Position numbers and translations under genes: made by a program
The notes under the pieces: model-generated
What the model was told of the DNA's origin: nothing
Seen by the model: the letters and a program-made list of their open reading frames with translations, nothing else
Databases searched by the model: none
Assembly: GCF_000224005.2 (NCBI RefSeq)
Contig: NZ_CP007031.1
Span: 1,517,001-1,581,000, forward strand
Length of the DNA: 64,000 nt
Reading direction: 5' to 3'
From: Marichromatium purpuratum 984
GTDB taxonomy: Bacteria; Pseudomonadota; Gammaproteobacteria; Chromatiales; Chromatiaceae
In this document: positions 1 through 7,485 of the stretch, piece after piece
Position numbering within the stretch: position 1 is the stretch's first letter
How the letters are laid out: each line of letters begins with the position of its first letter

Positions 1-324
1 CAGCGCGAGCAGCTCGAGTGCTATCTCAACGACTATCTGAACGCCCTGGTGCCGGAGGATGTCAACATGCTCAAGCAGTTGGCGCGGATGCGTGATCAGT
101 TGCGCGAGGCCCTCGATCAGCAGGAACTGCGTGTCGATGCCGCTCAGGCACAGGTCGATCAGGCCCGTGCGGTCTGGCTCGAACGTCATCAGGCGAGCCT
201 GTCGCTGGATAAGCTGATCGAGCGACGTCGTGAGCAGGAGGCGCTCCAGGAAGGGCGTCGCCAGCAGCGCGAACAGGACATGTGGGCGACCCGTCGCGCC
301 TTCGATCAGCGCCATCAGGAATGA
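1..324 (+). CDS. fliJ: Flagellar export chaperone/stalk protein FliJ, 3' part (partial)
   Basis: The frame is open from the first base, so the 5' end lies outside the window; 107 C-terminal residues are visible. They are almost wholly charged and helical, rich in Glu, Gln and Arg, with the spacing of a long antiparallel coiled coil, as in FliJ. FliJ is the central stalk of the flagellar export ATPase ring (FliI/FliH) and helps recycle chaperones to FlhA. The call rests on this coiled-coil character plus position: fliJ normally directly precedes fliK in this gene order, and fliK starts 71 bases downstream. Coiled-coil proteins resemble each other, so context carries much of the weight. Confidence 0.82.
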   Translation, partial: QREQLECYLNDYLNALVPEDVNMLKQLARMRDQLREALDQQELRVDAAQAQVDQARAVWLERHQASLSLDKLIERRREQEALQEGRRQQREQDMWATRRAFDQRHQE

Positions 325-395
325 GCCCCGCTGATGCGCCGGGCGCCTAACCGGGGCGGTGCAAGCCCCCTTCACCAATAGCGAGGATCGCGGTC

Positions 396-1823
396 ATGCA
401 AGCGCAAACAGCCCAGTTACAGCCGTATGGCCTGTTGCAGCTGCTCTCCGGCGCCACGGCCGGGGCGGCGGTTGATCCCGCGGGGGAGGGCGGCGCCTTC
501 ACCGAGGCGCTCGAGGGCCAGCTGCGCGAACTGCTCTCGGGCTGGGGTGTCGACCTCGAAGAACTCGACTCCGAGTTGCAGGGGGCCGAGACCCCGGATG
601 AGGCGCTCGCCTCGCTGCTCGCCTTGCTCCAGCAACGCCCCACCGAGGTGCCCAGTGGCGCCGTCCCGAGCGGGGACGTGCTGGCACCCGCACTCCCGGC
701 CAGCGAGCCGAGCACAGGGGAGGCCGTGGTGCTCGCCGCGTTGCAACAGCTCCCGCTCGAACAGGGCCGGGCGCTTGGCGCGCCGCTGCCCGGTGAGGAG
801 ATGGCGGCGCGCGGCGAGGCCCTGCTCAACGCACTGCAGGCCCAGCTCGATGCCGTGACCATCGCTGCAGATGGCGCAGAGGTGGCAGATGGCAGCGATG
901 GCGGCGACGACCTGGTGGCGCGGCTGCGGGCACTGCTGCGAGGCGAGACGAGCAGCGTCGAGCTTGCGGCGGCGGAGCGTGCAAGCCTGGCGGCACTGCT
1001 CCAGCAGCAGGGGGGCGGGGCGTCGACCGAGAGCGGGCTCGAGACGCTGGCGCCGGCCCTGCGCTCGTTGTTGCAGTCGGTGACGACGGCTGGCAGCGAT
1101 GCCGATCCCGAGGTGCTGCTCGGGGGGGCGGTGAGGTCGGGGGGGGGTGATGATCTTGCTGTCCTGTCGCCGGCGCTGACGCGCGCACTTCAGCCGGAGA
1201 CCGACGGGGGGCGCGAGTTCTCGCGTGAGGCGTTGTTCGAGCTGCTGCAGCGCTGGGGCGGTCATGATGGCGCCTCGGTTGTCGAACAGGGGCGTGACCA
1301 GGACTCGCGGCTTGCGGTGTCGGCGCCGACCGGCGCCGGCGCGACGACTCAGTCGGCGGGCGCCGAGACCAGTCGCCCCCTGGTGCTCGACTTCCAGCAG
1401 CTGCTGCGCCCGGGGGGCGAGCGTGCGCTGGTCGAGCGCATGCAGTGGCTGGCTCGCGCCGGAGAGGATGCGGCCGAGATCAAGCTGCATCCACCGAGCC
1501 TGGGGGCGCTCGAGGTACGGGTGGCGATGGAGGGCGACAAGGCCAATGTGCAGTTCTTCGCCGCCAATCCAGTCGCCCGCGAGGTGCTCGAAGCGGCATT
1601 GCCGCGGTTGCGTGACTCGCTGGCCCAGGAGGGGATGTCGCTCGGTGAGGTCACCATCGCCGATCAGCCGCCGCAGCAGCGCGACGGTGGCGCCCAGGCC
1701 GGTGGTGACGGCCGCGCCGGTGACGGTCGTGATGCGGGTGAGGGCGATTCGGGTGAGACGGGCGAGTCCTTGACTCACAGCACGCTCGGCGCCCTGTCGC
1801 AACGGCTCGATCTGTTCGTCTGA
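396..1823 (+). CDS. fliK: Flagellar hook-length control protein FliK
   Basis: FliK (475 aa) is the secreted ruler that sets hook length and makes FlhB switch export specificity from rod/hook to filament substrates. The first 320 or so residues are a low-complexity Ala/Gly/Leu/Glu-rich region, as is usual for the extended ruler part. The conserved globular C-terminal domain (Flg_hook) runs from about residue 340 to 425, with the typical EIKLHPPSLGALEVRV stretch and a later ALPRLRDSLAQEGM helix. A GAGGA ribosome binding site precedes the ATG at good spacing. A second FliK-like gene lies at 20633-22003 on the other strand. Confidence 0.93.
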   Translation: MQAQTAQLQPYGLLQLLSGATAGAAVDPAGEGGAFTEALEGQLRELLSGWGVDLEELDSELQGAETPDEALASLLALLQQRPTEVPSGAVPSGDVLAPALPASEPSTGEAVVLAALQQLPLEQGRALGAPLPGEEMAARGEALLNALQAQLDAVTIAADGAEVADGSDGGDDLVARLRALLRGETSSVELAAAERASLAALLQQQGGGASTESGLETLAPALRSLLQSVTTAGSDADPEVLLGGAVRSGGGDDLAVLSPALTRALQPETDGGREFSREALFELLQRWGGHDGASVVEQGRDQDSRLAVSAPTGAGATTQSAGAETSRPLVLDFQQLLRPGGERALVERMQWLARAGEDAAEIKLHPPSLGALEVRVAMEGDKANVQFFAANPVAREVLEAALPRLRDSLAQEGMSLGEVTIADQPPQQRDGGAQAGGDGRAGDGRDAGEGDSGETGESLTHSTLGALSQRLDLFV

Positions 1824-2093
1824 CAGCGGTGCGCTTCACCGTCCTCCGGTCGAGCGCCGCTCCCGCCTCCCTGCCTACGTCCAGTCATCGGGGCTTTGAT
1901 AGACTGCGCGGATGTGCGGTCGTGCGGTCTGGTCTGAGGCCGTGTCGCGCGTCCGGCGCGTGCCCGAGGCTCACCGTACCCAGCGGCGTCAACATCCTGA
2001 CGCACTGGGTCGTCTCTGCCATCGCGGCGCGATCAACTCCAGGGATGGAGCCAATCCGCATCCCGCGCGGATGCCAGTCAATTCGGGTGAACC
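1824..2093 (+). other. Intergenic region fliK-fliL without a recognisable gene
   Basis: This 270-base gap is the largest in the fliJ-fliA chain, so it is the natural place for an internal promoter; fliL has its own promoter in several relatives. I see no convincing sigma-54 (GG-N10-GC) or sigma-28 element. Two near matches have N9 spacing and were rejected. Open frames here overlap fliL on both strands and look like shadows. Confidence 0.5.
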
Positions 2094-2636
2094 ATGGCGA
2101 AGAACAAGAAGGCCGAGACCGACGAGGCCGCGAAACCGTCGGGTAAGTGGAAGCTGATCATCCTGATCCTGCTGGTGGTGCTGGTCCTCGCCGGCGGTGG
2201 GGCGGCGGCCTATTTCTTCCTGATGGGCGGTGACGATCCCGAGGCCGAGGGCGATGAGACGGCCGAGCAGGGTGCCGAGATGGCCGCGCCCGGCGCCGCT
2301 GTCCCGGCGGCCCCGCTGGGACCGATGATCTACCGTCCGCTCGATTCGATGACAGTCAATCTGTCGGCCGAGGGGCCGGTGCGCTTCCTCCGTGTCGGGG
2401 TGACAGTGATGACCCGCGACGAGGCGGTGGCCGCAGCCATCGAGAGACACATGCCGATGATCCGCAACGACTTCCTGGCTCATCTGGCCGCCCAGGACTA
2501 CGCCCAGCTCAACACCCCGGAGGGCAAGGACGCGTTGCGTGCGGCGCTCACCGAGATGCTCGGCGCGGCACTGATCAAGGTCGGCGAGCCGGCGCAGATC
2601 GAGGGCGTCCTGTTCACCGATCTGGTGATGCAGTAA
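2094..2636 (+). CDS. fliL: Flagellar basal body-associated protein FliL
   Basis: FliL (180 aa) is a single-span inner-membrane protein that forms a ring around the stator units and supports torque under load. The sequence shows a short charged cytoplasmic N terminus, one hydrophobic segment at about residues 19-41, an acidic Glu/Ala/Pro linker at 45-75, and a periplasmic FliL domain starting near residue 80 (PLDSMTVNLS, later RFLRVGVTVM). The ending (GVLFTDLVMQ) is typical of the family. It lies 16 bases upstream of fliM and is probably co-transcribed with it. The start ATG has only a weak GGGTGA upstream. Confidence 0.95.
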   Translation: MAKNKKAETDEAAKPSGKWKLIILILLVVLVLAGGGAAAYFFLMGGDDPEAEGDETAEQGAEMAAPGAAVPAAPLGPMIYRPLDSMTVNLSAEGPVRFLRVGVTVMTRDEAVAAAIERHMPMIRNDFLAHLAAQDYAQLNTPEGKDALRAALTEMLGAALIKVGEPAQIEGVLFTDLVMQ

Positions 2637-2652
2637 CAGAGGACAGGCGGCG

Positions 2653-3651
2653 ATGGCCCAGCAGACCGACATCCTCAGTCAGGACGAGATCGACGCGCTG
2701 TTGCACGGTGTCGACAGCGGGGATATCGATACCGAGGACAACCCCTATCCGGCCGATGGCCAGATCCGGCCCTTCAACCTCGCCAGCGAGGAGCGCATCG
2801 TGCGTGGGCGAATGCCCACGCTCGACATGATCAACGAGCGCTTCGCCCGCTATCTGCGCGTGCACCTGTTCAACCTGTTGCGTCGCTCCTCGGAGATCTC
2901 GGTGGTCGGCACCAAGGTCACCAAGTTCTCCGAGTACATCCACTCGCTCTACGTCCCCACCAGCCTCAACCTGGTGCGGGTGACGCCGCTGCACGGCACC
3001 GCGTTGTTCGTCTTCGACCCGCGGCTGGTGTTCACCCTGGTCGACAACTTCTTCGGCGGCGACGGGCGCTATTACTCGCGGATCGAAGGCCGTGACTTCA
3101 CCCCGATGGAGCTGCGCGTCATCCAGAACCTGCTCCATGCCGCCTTCGACGACATGAAGAAGGCCTGGGAGCCGGTGATGGACCTGACCTTCGAGTACGT
3201 CAACTCGGAGGTCAACCCGCAGTTCGCCAACATCGTCAGTCCCACCGAGATCGTGGTGATCAACGATTTCCACATCGAACTCGAGGGCGGTGGCGGCAAC
3301 CTCCACGTGACCTTGCCCTACTCGATGATCGAGCCGATCCGCGAGCTGCTCGACACCGGTCTGCAGTCCGACCGCTCCGGGGTCGACGAGCGCTGGCTGC
3401 ATGCGCTCCAGGAGGAGGTGCAGATCGCCGAGGTGGAGATCTTCTCGATGCTCACCGAGGCGACCTTGACGGTGCGCGAGCTGCTCGATGTCGGACCCGG
3501 CGACATCATCCCGGTCGAGCTGCCGGAGACTGTGGTCCTCAATGTTGAGGACATCCCGACCTTTCGGGGCAAGTTCGGCACCTCGAACGGTAACAATGCC
3601 ATCAAGATCACTGAATTCCTGCAGGGGAACAAGGAGACGACGACGCCATGA
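2653..3651 (+). CDS. fliM: Flagellar motor switch protein FliM
   Basis: FliM (332 aa) is the middle-ring component of the C ring and binds phosphorylated CheY. The canonical CheY-binding peptide LSQDEIDALL is at residues 8-17, followed by the CheC-like middle domain (about 45-230) and a SpoA-type C-terminal domain (about 245-325) that pairs with FliN. All family landmarks are present and the length is normal. The ATG of fliN overlaps the last codons by 4 bases, indicating translational coupling. The EIDALL-type peptide recurs in the CheA linker and at the CheZ C terminus in this same window. Confidence 0.98.
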   Translation: MAQQTDILSQDEIDALLHGVDSGDIDTEDNPYPADGQIRPFNLASEERIVRGRMPTLDMINERFARYLRVHLFNLLRRSSEISVVGTKVTKFSEYIHSLYVPTSLNLVRVTPLHGTALFVFDPRLVFTLVDNFFGGDGRYYSRIEGRDFTPMELRVIQNLLHAAFDDMKKAWEPVMDLTFEYVNSEVNPQFANIVSPTEIVVINDFHIELEGGGGNLHVTLPYSMIEPIRELLDTGLQSDRSGVDERWLHALQEEVQIAEVEIFSMLTEATLTVRELLDVGPGDIIPVELPETVVLNVEDIPTFRGKFGTSNGNNAIKITEFLQGNKETTTP

Positions 3652-4103
3652 GTCCAGAAAACGGCAAGGGCCAAGACGATGCCGCGCTGGCCGACGACTG
3701 GGCGGCGGCGCTCGAGGAGCAGAAGGAGTCCGATACCCCGCCGCAGACGACCCCGGGTGGGGCGATCCACGAGTTCGGCACCGGCTCGCCACAGCCGATG
3801 ACGCCGGAGGACTTCACCGACAACCAGACGCCGCCGTCGGACAACGTCAACCTCAACATGATCCTCGACGTCCCGGTGACCATCTCGATGGAGATCGGCC
3901 GGGCCAGGATCCCGATCCGCAACCTGCTCCAGCTCAATCAGGGCTCGGTGGTGGAACTCGACCGGCTGGCCGGCGCGCCGCTCGACGTCCTGGTCAATGG
4001 CACGCTCATTGCTCATGGTGAAGTCGTGGTGGTCAACGAGAAGTTCGGTATCCGTCTGACCGACGTCATCAGTCCTAGCGAGCGTGTGCGAAAACTCAAA
4101 TGA
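3648..4103 (+). CDS. fliN: Flagellar motor switch protein FliN
   Basis: FliN (151 aa) forms the bottom of the C ring, contributes to switching and helps dock the export ATPase complex via FliH. The SpoA domain occupies about residues 70-148 (NLNMILDVPVTISMEIG, then LNQGSVVELDRLAGAPLDVLVNG), which is nearly invariant across FliN proteins. The N-terminal 65 residues form an acidic, Pro/Gln-rich tail of the kind seen in Pseudomonas and Vibrio FliN. The ATG overlaps the fliM stop (ATGA arrangement), and fliO starts inside its last codons. Confidence 0.97.
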   Translation: MSPENGKGQDDAALADDWAAALEEQKESDTPPQTTPGGAIHEFGTGSPQPMTPEDFTDNQTPPSDNVNLNMILDVPVTISMEIGRARIPIRNLLQLNQGSVVELDRLAGAPLDVLVNGTLIAHGEVVVVNEKFGIRLTDVISPSERVRKLK

Positions 4104-4528
4104 GATCAATGCGGTCGAGCCCGACGCCAATCCTCGCCGTGCCCCTGGCGCTGTTTCCGGGGATGGCTTGGTGCGCCGAGGTTGAGCTGACCAGCGCCGG
4201 ATATCTGGCGCAGCTCTTCGGCGCGCTGGTGCTGGTGATCGCCGCCATCCTCGGCCTGGCCTGGCTGCTGCGCCGATTGCCCGGCGGGGTGGGGCAGACT
4301 GCTGACCAGCCGATCTCGATCCTCGCGGTCCGCGCCATCGGCGCGCGCGATCGACTGCTGCTGGTCCAGGTCGGCGAGGAGCAGCTGCTGATCGCCGCCG
4401 GCGCCACCGGCATGCGTACCCTGCACCGGCTGCGCAAGCCGGTGAGCGTCGCGCCGCTGGAGAACGGTGGCGGTGGCGATTTCGCCACGCTGCTCAAGCA
4501 GAGCCTGGGACGGCGGGGGCGGTCGTGA
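4100..4528 (+). CDS. fliO: Flagellar biosynthesis protein FliO
   Basis: FliO (142 aa) is a small membrane factor that assists assembly of the FliP ring of the export gate. An N-terminal hydrophobic signal-like stretch (about residues 10-24) is followed by a single transmembrane helix (about 33-56), then the cytoplasmic FliO/ZliO domain with [21 protein letters not shown], the best conserved part. It overlaps fliN by 4 bases at its start and fliP by 4 bases at its end, within the fliMNOPQR run. FliO is poorly conserved in general, but the context makes the call secure. Confidence 0.94.
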   Translation: MRSMRSSPTPILAVPLALFPGMAWCAEVELTSAGYLAQLFGALVLVIAAILGLAWLLRRLPGGVGQTADQPISILAVRAIGARDRLLLVQVGEEQLLIAAGATGMRTLHRLRKPVSVAPLENGGGGDFATLLKQSLGRRGRS

Positions 4529-5268
4529 GCGCGCGTCACTGGTTGCTGCTCGCGTTGCTGTTGCTGCCGGGGCTCGCCCTGGGGCAGCCGGGGGGGCTCA
4601 CCGCGGTGACCGTCACCAATGGCGCCGACGGGGGGCAGACCTACTCGGTTACCCTCCAGGTGCTGTTGTTGATGACGTTGCTGACGCTGTTGCCGTCGGT
4701 GCTGATCATGATGACCTCCTTCACTCGCATCATCGTGGTGCTGGCGTTGCTGCGCCAGGGGCTGGGGACCACCCAGACGCCTTCCAACCAGGTGCTCCTT
4801 GGACTGGCGCTGTTTCTCACCCTGTTCATCATGGCGCCGGTGTTTCAGGAGGTCTACGACGGCGCAGTCAAGCCCTATATGGATGAGGAGATCAGCACCG
4901 AGGCGGCGATCGGGCAGGCGGTGGTGCCGCTGCGTCGCTTCATGATCGCCCAGACTCGCGAGAACGATCTGGCGATGTTCGCCGAGATCCGCGGCGTCGA
5001 CGGTTTCGACTCGCCCGAGGCGATTCCGCTGAGCATGCTGGTGCCGGCCTTCGTCACCAGCGAACTCAAGACCGCTTTCCAGATCGGCTTCCTCATCCTG
5101 ATTCCCTTCCTGATCATCGATCTGGTGGTGGCCAGCGTGCTGATGTCGATGGGCATGATGATGCTCTCGCCGCTGATCATCTCATTGCCGTTCAAGATCA
5201 TGCTGTTCGTGTTGATCGACGGCTGGCCGCTGCTGATGGGCACCCTGGCGCAGAGTTTCTACAGTTGA
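4525..5268 (+). CDS. fliP: Flagellar export gate protein FliP
   Basis: FliP (247 aa) forms the pentameric core of the FliPQR export gate. There is an N-terminal signal peptide (about residues 1-20), then four hydrophobic segments. The strongly conserved [20 protein letters not shown] stretch is near residues 55-75 and [13 protein letters not shown] is near the end. The start codon is GTG in a GTGA overlap with fliO. The length matches the family. Confidence 0.98.
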   Translation: MSARHWLLLALLLLPGLALGQPGGLTAVTVTNGADGGQTYSVTLQVLLLMTLLTLLPSVLIMMTSFTRIIVVLALLRQGLGTTQTPSNQVLLGLALFLTLFIMAPVFQEVYDGAVKPYMDEEISTEAAIGQAVVPLRRFMIAQTRENDLAMFAEIRGVDGFDSPEAIPLSMLVPAFVTSELKTAFQIGFLILIPFLIIDLVVASVLMSMGMMMLSPLIISLPFKIMLFVLIDGWPLLMGTLAQSFYS

Positions 5269-5278
5269 GGACGATGCT

Positions 5279-5548
5279 ATGACCCCCGAGATGGTGATCG
5301 ACGTCGGCAAGGACGCGGGCATGGTGGTGGTGCTGCTCTCGGCCCCGGCGCTGCTGACCGCGCTCGCCGTCGGTCTGGCGATCGGGATGATCCAGGCCGC
5401 CACCCAGATCCAGGAGATGACGCTGACCTTCATCCCCAAGCTGCTCGGCATGGGGGTGGCGTTGTTGTTCACCGGCCACTGGATGCTGGCGCTGGTCACC
5501 GACTACACCATCAGGCTCTATCACAGCATCCCCGAGCTGATCGGTTGA
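5279..5548 (+). CDS. fliQ: Flagellar export gate protein FliQ
   Basis: FliQ (89 aa) is a two-helix membrane protein that wraps the FliP/FliR core of the export gate. Two hydrophobic hairpin helices (about residues 15-40 and 52-75) are separated by the conserved ATQIQEMTLTFIPK loop. Length and motifs are standard. It lies 10 bases after fliP and 7 bases before fliR. Confidence 0.98.
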   Translation: MTPEMVIDVGKDAGMVVVLLSAPALLTALAVGLAIGMIQAATQIQEMTLTFIPKLLGMGVALLFTGHWMLALVTDYTIRLYHSIPELIG

Positions 5549-5555
5549 GCCGCGC

Positions 5556-6329
5556 ATGGTGATCTCGATCGACACCCTGCTTGCGTGGGTGGGGATGTTC
5601 GTCTGGCCCTTCGTGCGCATCAGCGCCATGCTGCTGGTCGCGCCGATCTTCGGCGCCCGGACCGTCAACGCCCGTGTCCGACTGTCGCTGGGCTTGCTGC
5701 TGGCGATCCTGGTCGCGCCCCTGTTGCCGCCGTTTCCCGCCATTGATCCGCTCAGCATGGAGGGGTTGGTGGTGGCCCTCCAGCAGGTGCTGATCGGTGT
5801 CATGATGGGCTTCGTCGCCCAGCTGGTCTTCGCCGCCGTGACCCTGGCCGGCGAGAGCATCGCCTTGTCGATGGGACTGGGCTTCGCCTCGGTGATCGAC
5901 CCCGCCGGCGGTGTACAGGTGCCGATGGTGTCGCAGTACTTCGTGATCCTCACCACGCTCTTGTTCCTCGCCTTCGATGCCCATCTGGTGTTGCTCCAGC
6001 TGATGACCCTGAGCTTCGAGGTGATGCCGGTGGGGATGCAGGGGCTGGTGGCCGAGGATTTCTGGCGCATCGCTGGGTTCGGTACCACCATGTTCGCCGG
6101 CGCCTTGCTGATCGCGCTGCCGGCGGTGGCCTCGTTGTTGCTGGTCAATCTCGCCATGGGCGTGGTCACCCGTGCCGCGCCTCAGCTCAACATCTTCGCG
6201 GTCGGTTTTCCGGTGACCCTGCTGATGGGATTCGTGCTCATCATGCTGATCCTGCCGGGGCTGCCGGCACGGATCGGGGACCTGCTCACCGCCGCGTTCC
6301 TGCTGATCCAGCGGCTGCTCGGGGTGTGA
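5556..6329 (+). CDS. fliR: Flagellar export gate protein FliR
   Basis: FliR (257 aa) is the single-copy subunit that completes the FliPQR channel and contacts FlhB. The sequence is hydrophobic throughout, with about six predicted membrane segments and the family landmarks RISAMLLVAPIFG near the N terminus and RAAPQLNIFAVGFP near residue 210. The gene directly abuts flhB, with one base between the stop and the next ATG, so the two are almost certainly co-translated. Confidence 0.97.
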   Translation: MVISIDTLLAWVGMFVWPFVRISAMLLVAPIFGARTVNARVRLSLGLLLAILVAPLLPPFPAIDPLSMEGLVVALQQVLIGVMMGFVAQLVFAAVTLAGESIALSMGLGFASVIDPAGGVQVPMVSQYFVILTTLLFLAFDAHLVLLQLMTLSFEVMPVGMQGLVAEDFWRIAGFGTTMFAGALLIALPAVASLLLVNLAMGVVTRAAPQLNIFAVGFPVTLLMGFVLIMLILPGLPARIGDLLTAAFLLIQRLLGV

Positions 6330-6330
6330 C

Positions 6331-7485
6331 ATGGCCGAGAACGAGAACGGCCAGGAAAAAACCGAAGAACCGACCGCCAAACGCCAACGCGAGGCGCGCG
6401 AAAAAGGCCAGGTGCCACGCTCGCGCGAGTTCAACACCCTGACGGTGTTGCTCGCCGGTGCCGGTTTCATGGTGTTCTTCGGCGGCCATCTCGGCGCCCA
6501 GCTCGCCGCCCAGATGGCCGATGGCTTCACCCTCGAGCGCGAGCTGTTCTATGACACCCAGCGACTGTTGCCCTATCTGGCCAGTCAGATCGGTCGCGCG
6601 CTGCAGACCCTCGCGCCGCTCTTTGCGCTGCTCTTCGTCGTCGCGCTGCTCGGGCCGATCCTGATCGGCGGCGCCAACTTCTCGGCGCAGGCGATGGCCC
6701 CCAAGCTCGACAAGCTCAATCCGCTCAAGGGGATCAAGCGCCAGTTCTCCGCTCAGGCATTGCTCGAACTTGGCAAGACACTTGCCAAGTTCGTGATCGT
6801 TTCCCTGGTCGCCGGGATGGTGCTCTGGAGCGTTTCCGATGAGTTGCTGCATCTCGGCGAGGAGCCGCTCAAGGAGGCGATCTTCCATACCGCCGACATG
6901 GCGGTATGGATCTTCCTGCTGGTCTCGGCGGCGCTGGTGCTGATTGCTGCGGTCGACGTACCCTTCCAGTTGTGGAACCACAACAAGCAGCTGCGCATGA
7001 CCCGTCAGGAGCTCAAGGACGAGTACAAGGAGACCGACGGCAAGCCTGAGGTCAAGGGGCGGATCCGTCAGCTGCAGCAAGAGATGGCCAGCCGACGGAT
7101 GATGGCCGAGGTGCCCAAGGCCGACGTGGTCATCACCAACCCTACCCGCTATGCCGTGGCCATCGTCTACGAGCCGGCGCGGATGCGTGCTCCACGACTG
7201 CTCGCCAAGGGGGTCGGCGAGGTCGCCGGGGCGATTCGCGCGCTCGCCGACGAGCACGACATCATCCGGGTGGAGGCGCCGCGGGTGGCACGCGCGATCT
7301 ATTTCACCACCGACCTTGGCGAGGAGATCCCCGGTGGGCTGTTCGTCGCCGTGGCGCGCATCCTCGCCTATGTCTATCAGCTCAAGCGTCACGATCCCGA
7401 GGTATCGATGCCGACCGACCTGCCTGTGCCCGATGAATATCTCGATCCACGCGAGGCGGCTCGCGCAGCGCGGGGTAACCGCTAG
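6331..7485 (+). CDS. flhB: Flagellar export specificity switch protein FlhB
   Basis: FlhB (384 aa) is the export gate subunit whose cytoplasmic domain undergoes autocleavage at an Asn-Pro bond and switches substrate class when FliK reports hook completion. The charged N-terminal tail (EKTEEPTAKRQREAREKGQV) is canonical, followed by four transmembrane helices (about residues 30-215) and the cytoplasmic domain. The cleavage motif, usually NPTH, reads NPTR here (Asn270-Pro271-Thr272-Arg273). The scissile Asn-Pro is intact, so cleavage is still expected, but the His to Arg change is noteworthy. A separate FlhB C-terminal-like protein is encoded at 20322-20636. Confidence 0.97.
   Translation: MAENENGQEKTEEPTAKRQREAREKGQVPRSREFNTLTVLLAGAGFMVFFGGHLGAQLAAQMADGFTLERELFYDTQRLLPYLASQIGRALQTLAPLFALLFVVALLGPILIGGANFSAQAMAPKLDKLNPLKGIKRQFSAQALLELGKTLAKFVIVSLVAGMVLWSVSDELLHLGEEPLKEAIFHTADMAVWIFLLVSAALVLIAAVDVPFQLWNHNKQLRMTRQELKDEYKETDGKPEVKGRIRQLQQEMASRRMMAEVPKADVVITNPTRYAVAIVYEPARMRAPRLLAKGVGEVAGAIRALADEHDIIRVEAPRVARAIYFTTDLGEEIPGGLFVAVARILAYVYQLKRHDPEVSMPTDLPVPDEYLDPREAARAARGNR

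Noticed and set aside
1990-2075. Sigma-54-like sites upstream of fliL
   Set aside because: Two GG...GC pairs (near TGGGTCGTCTCTGCC and TGGAGCCAATCCGCA) have 9 rather than 10 intervening bases and poor flanking match.
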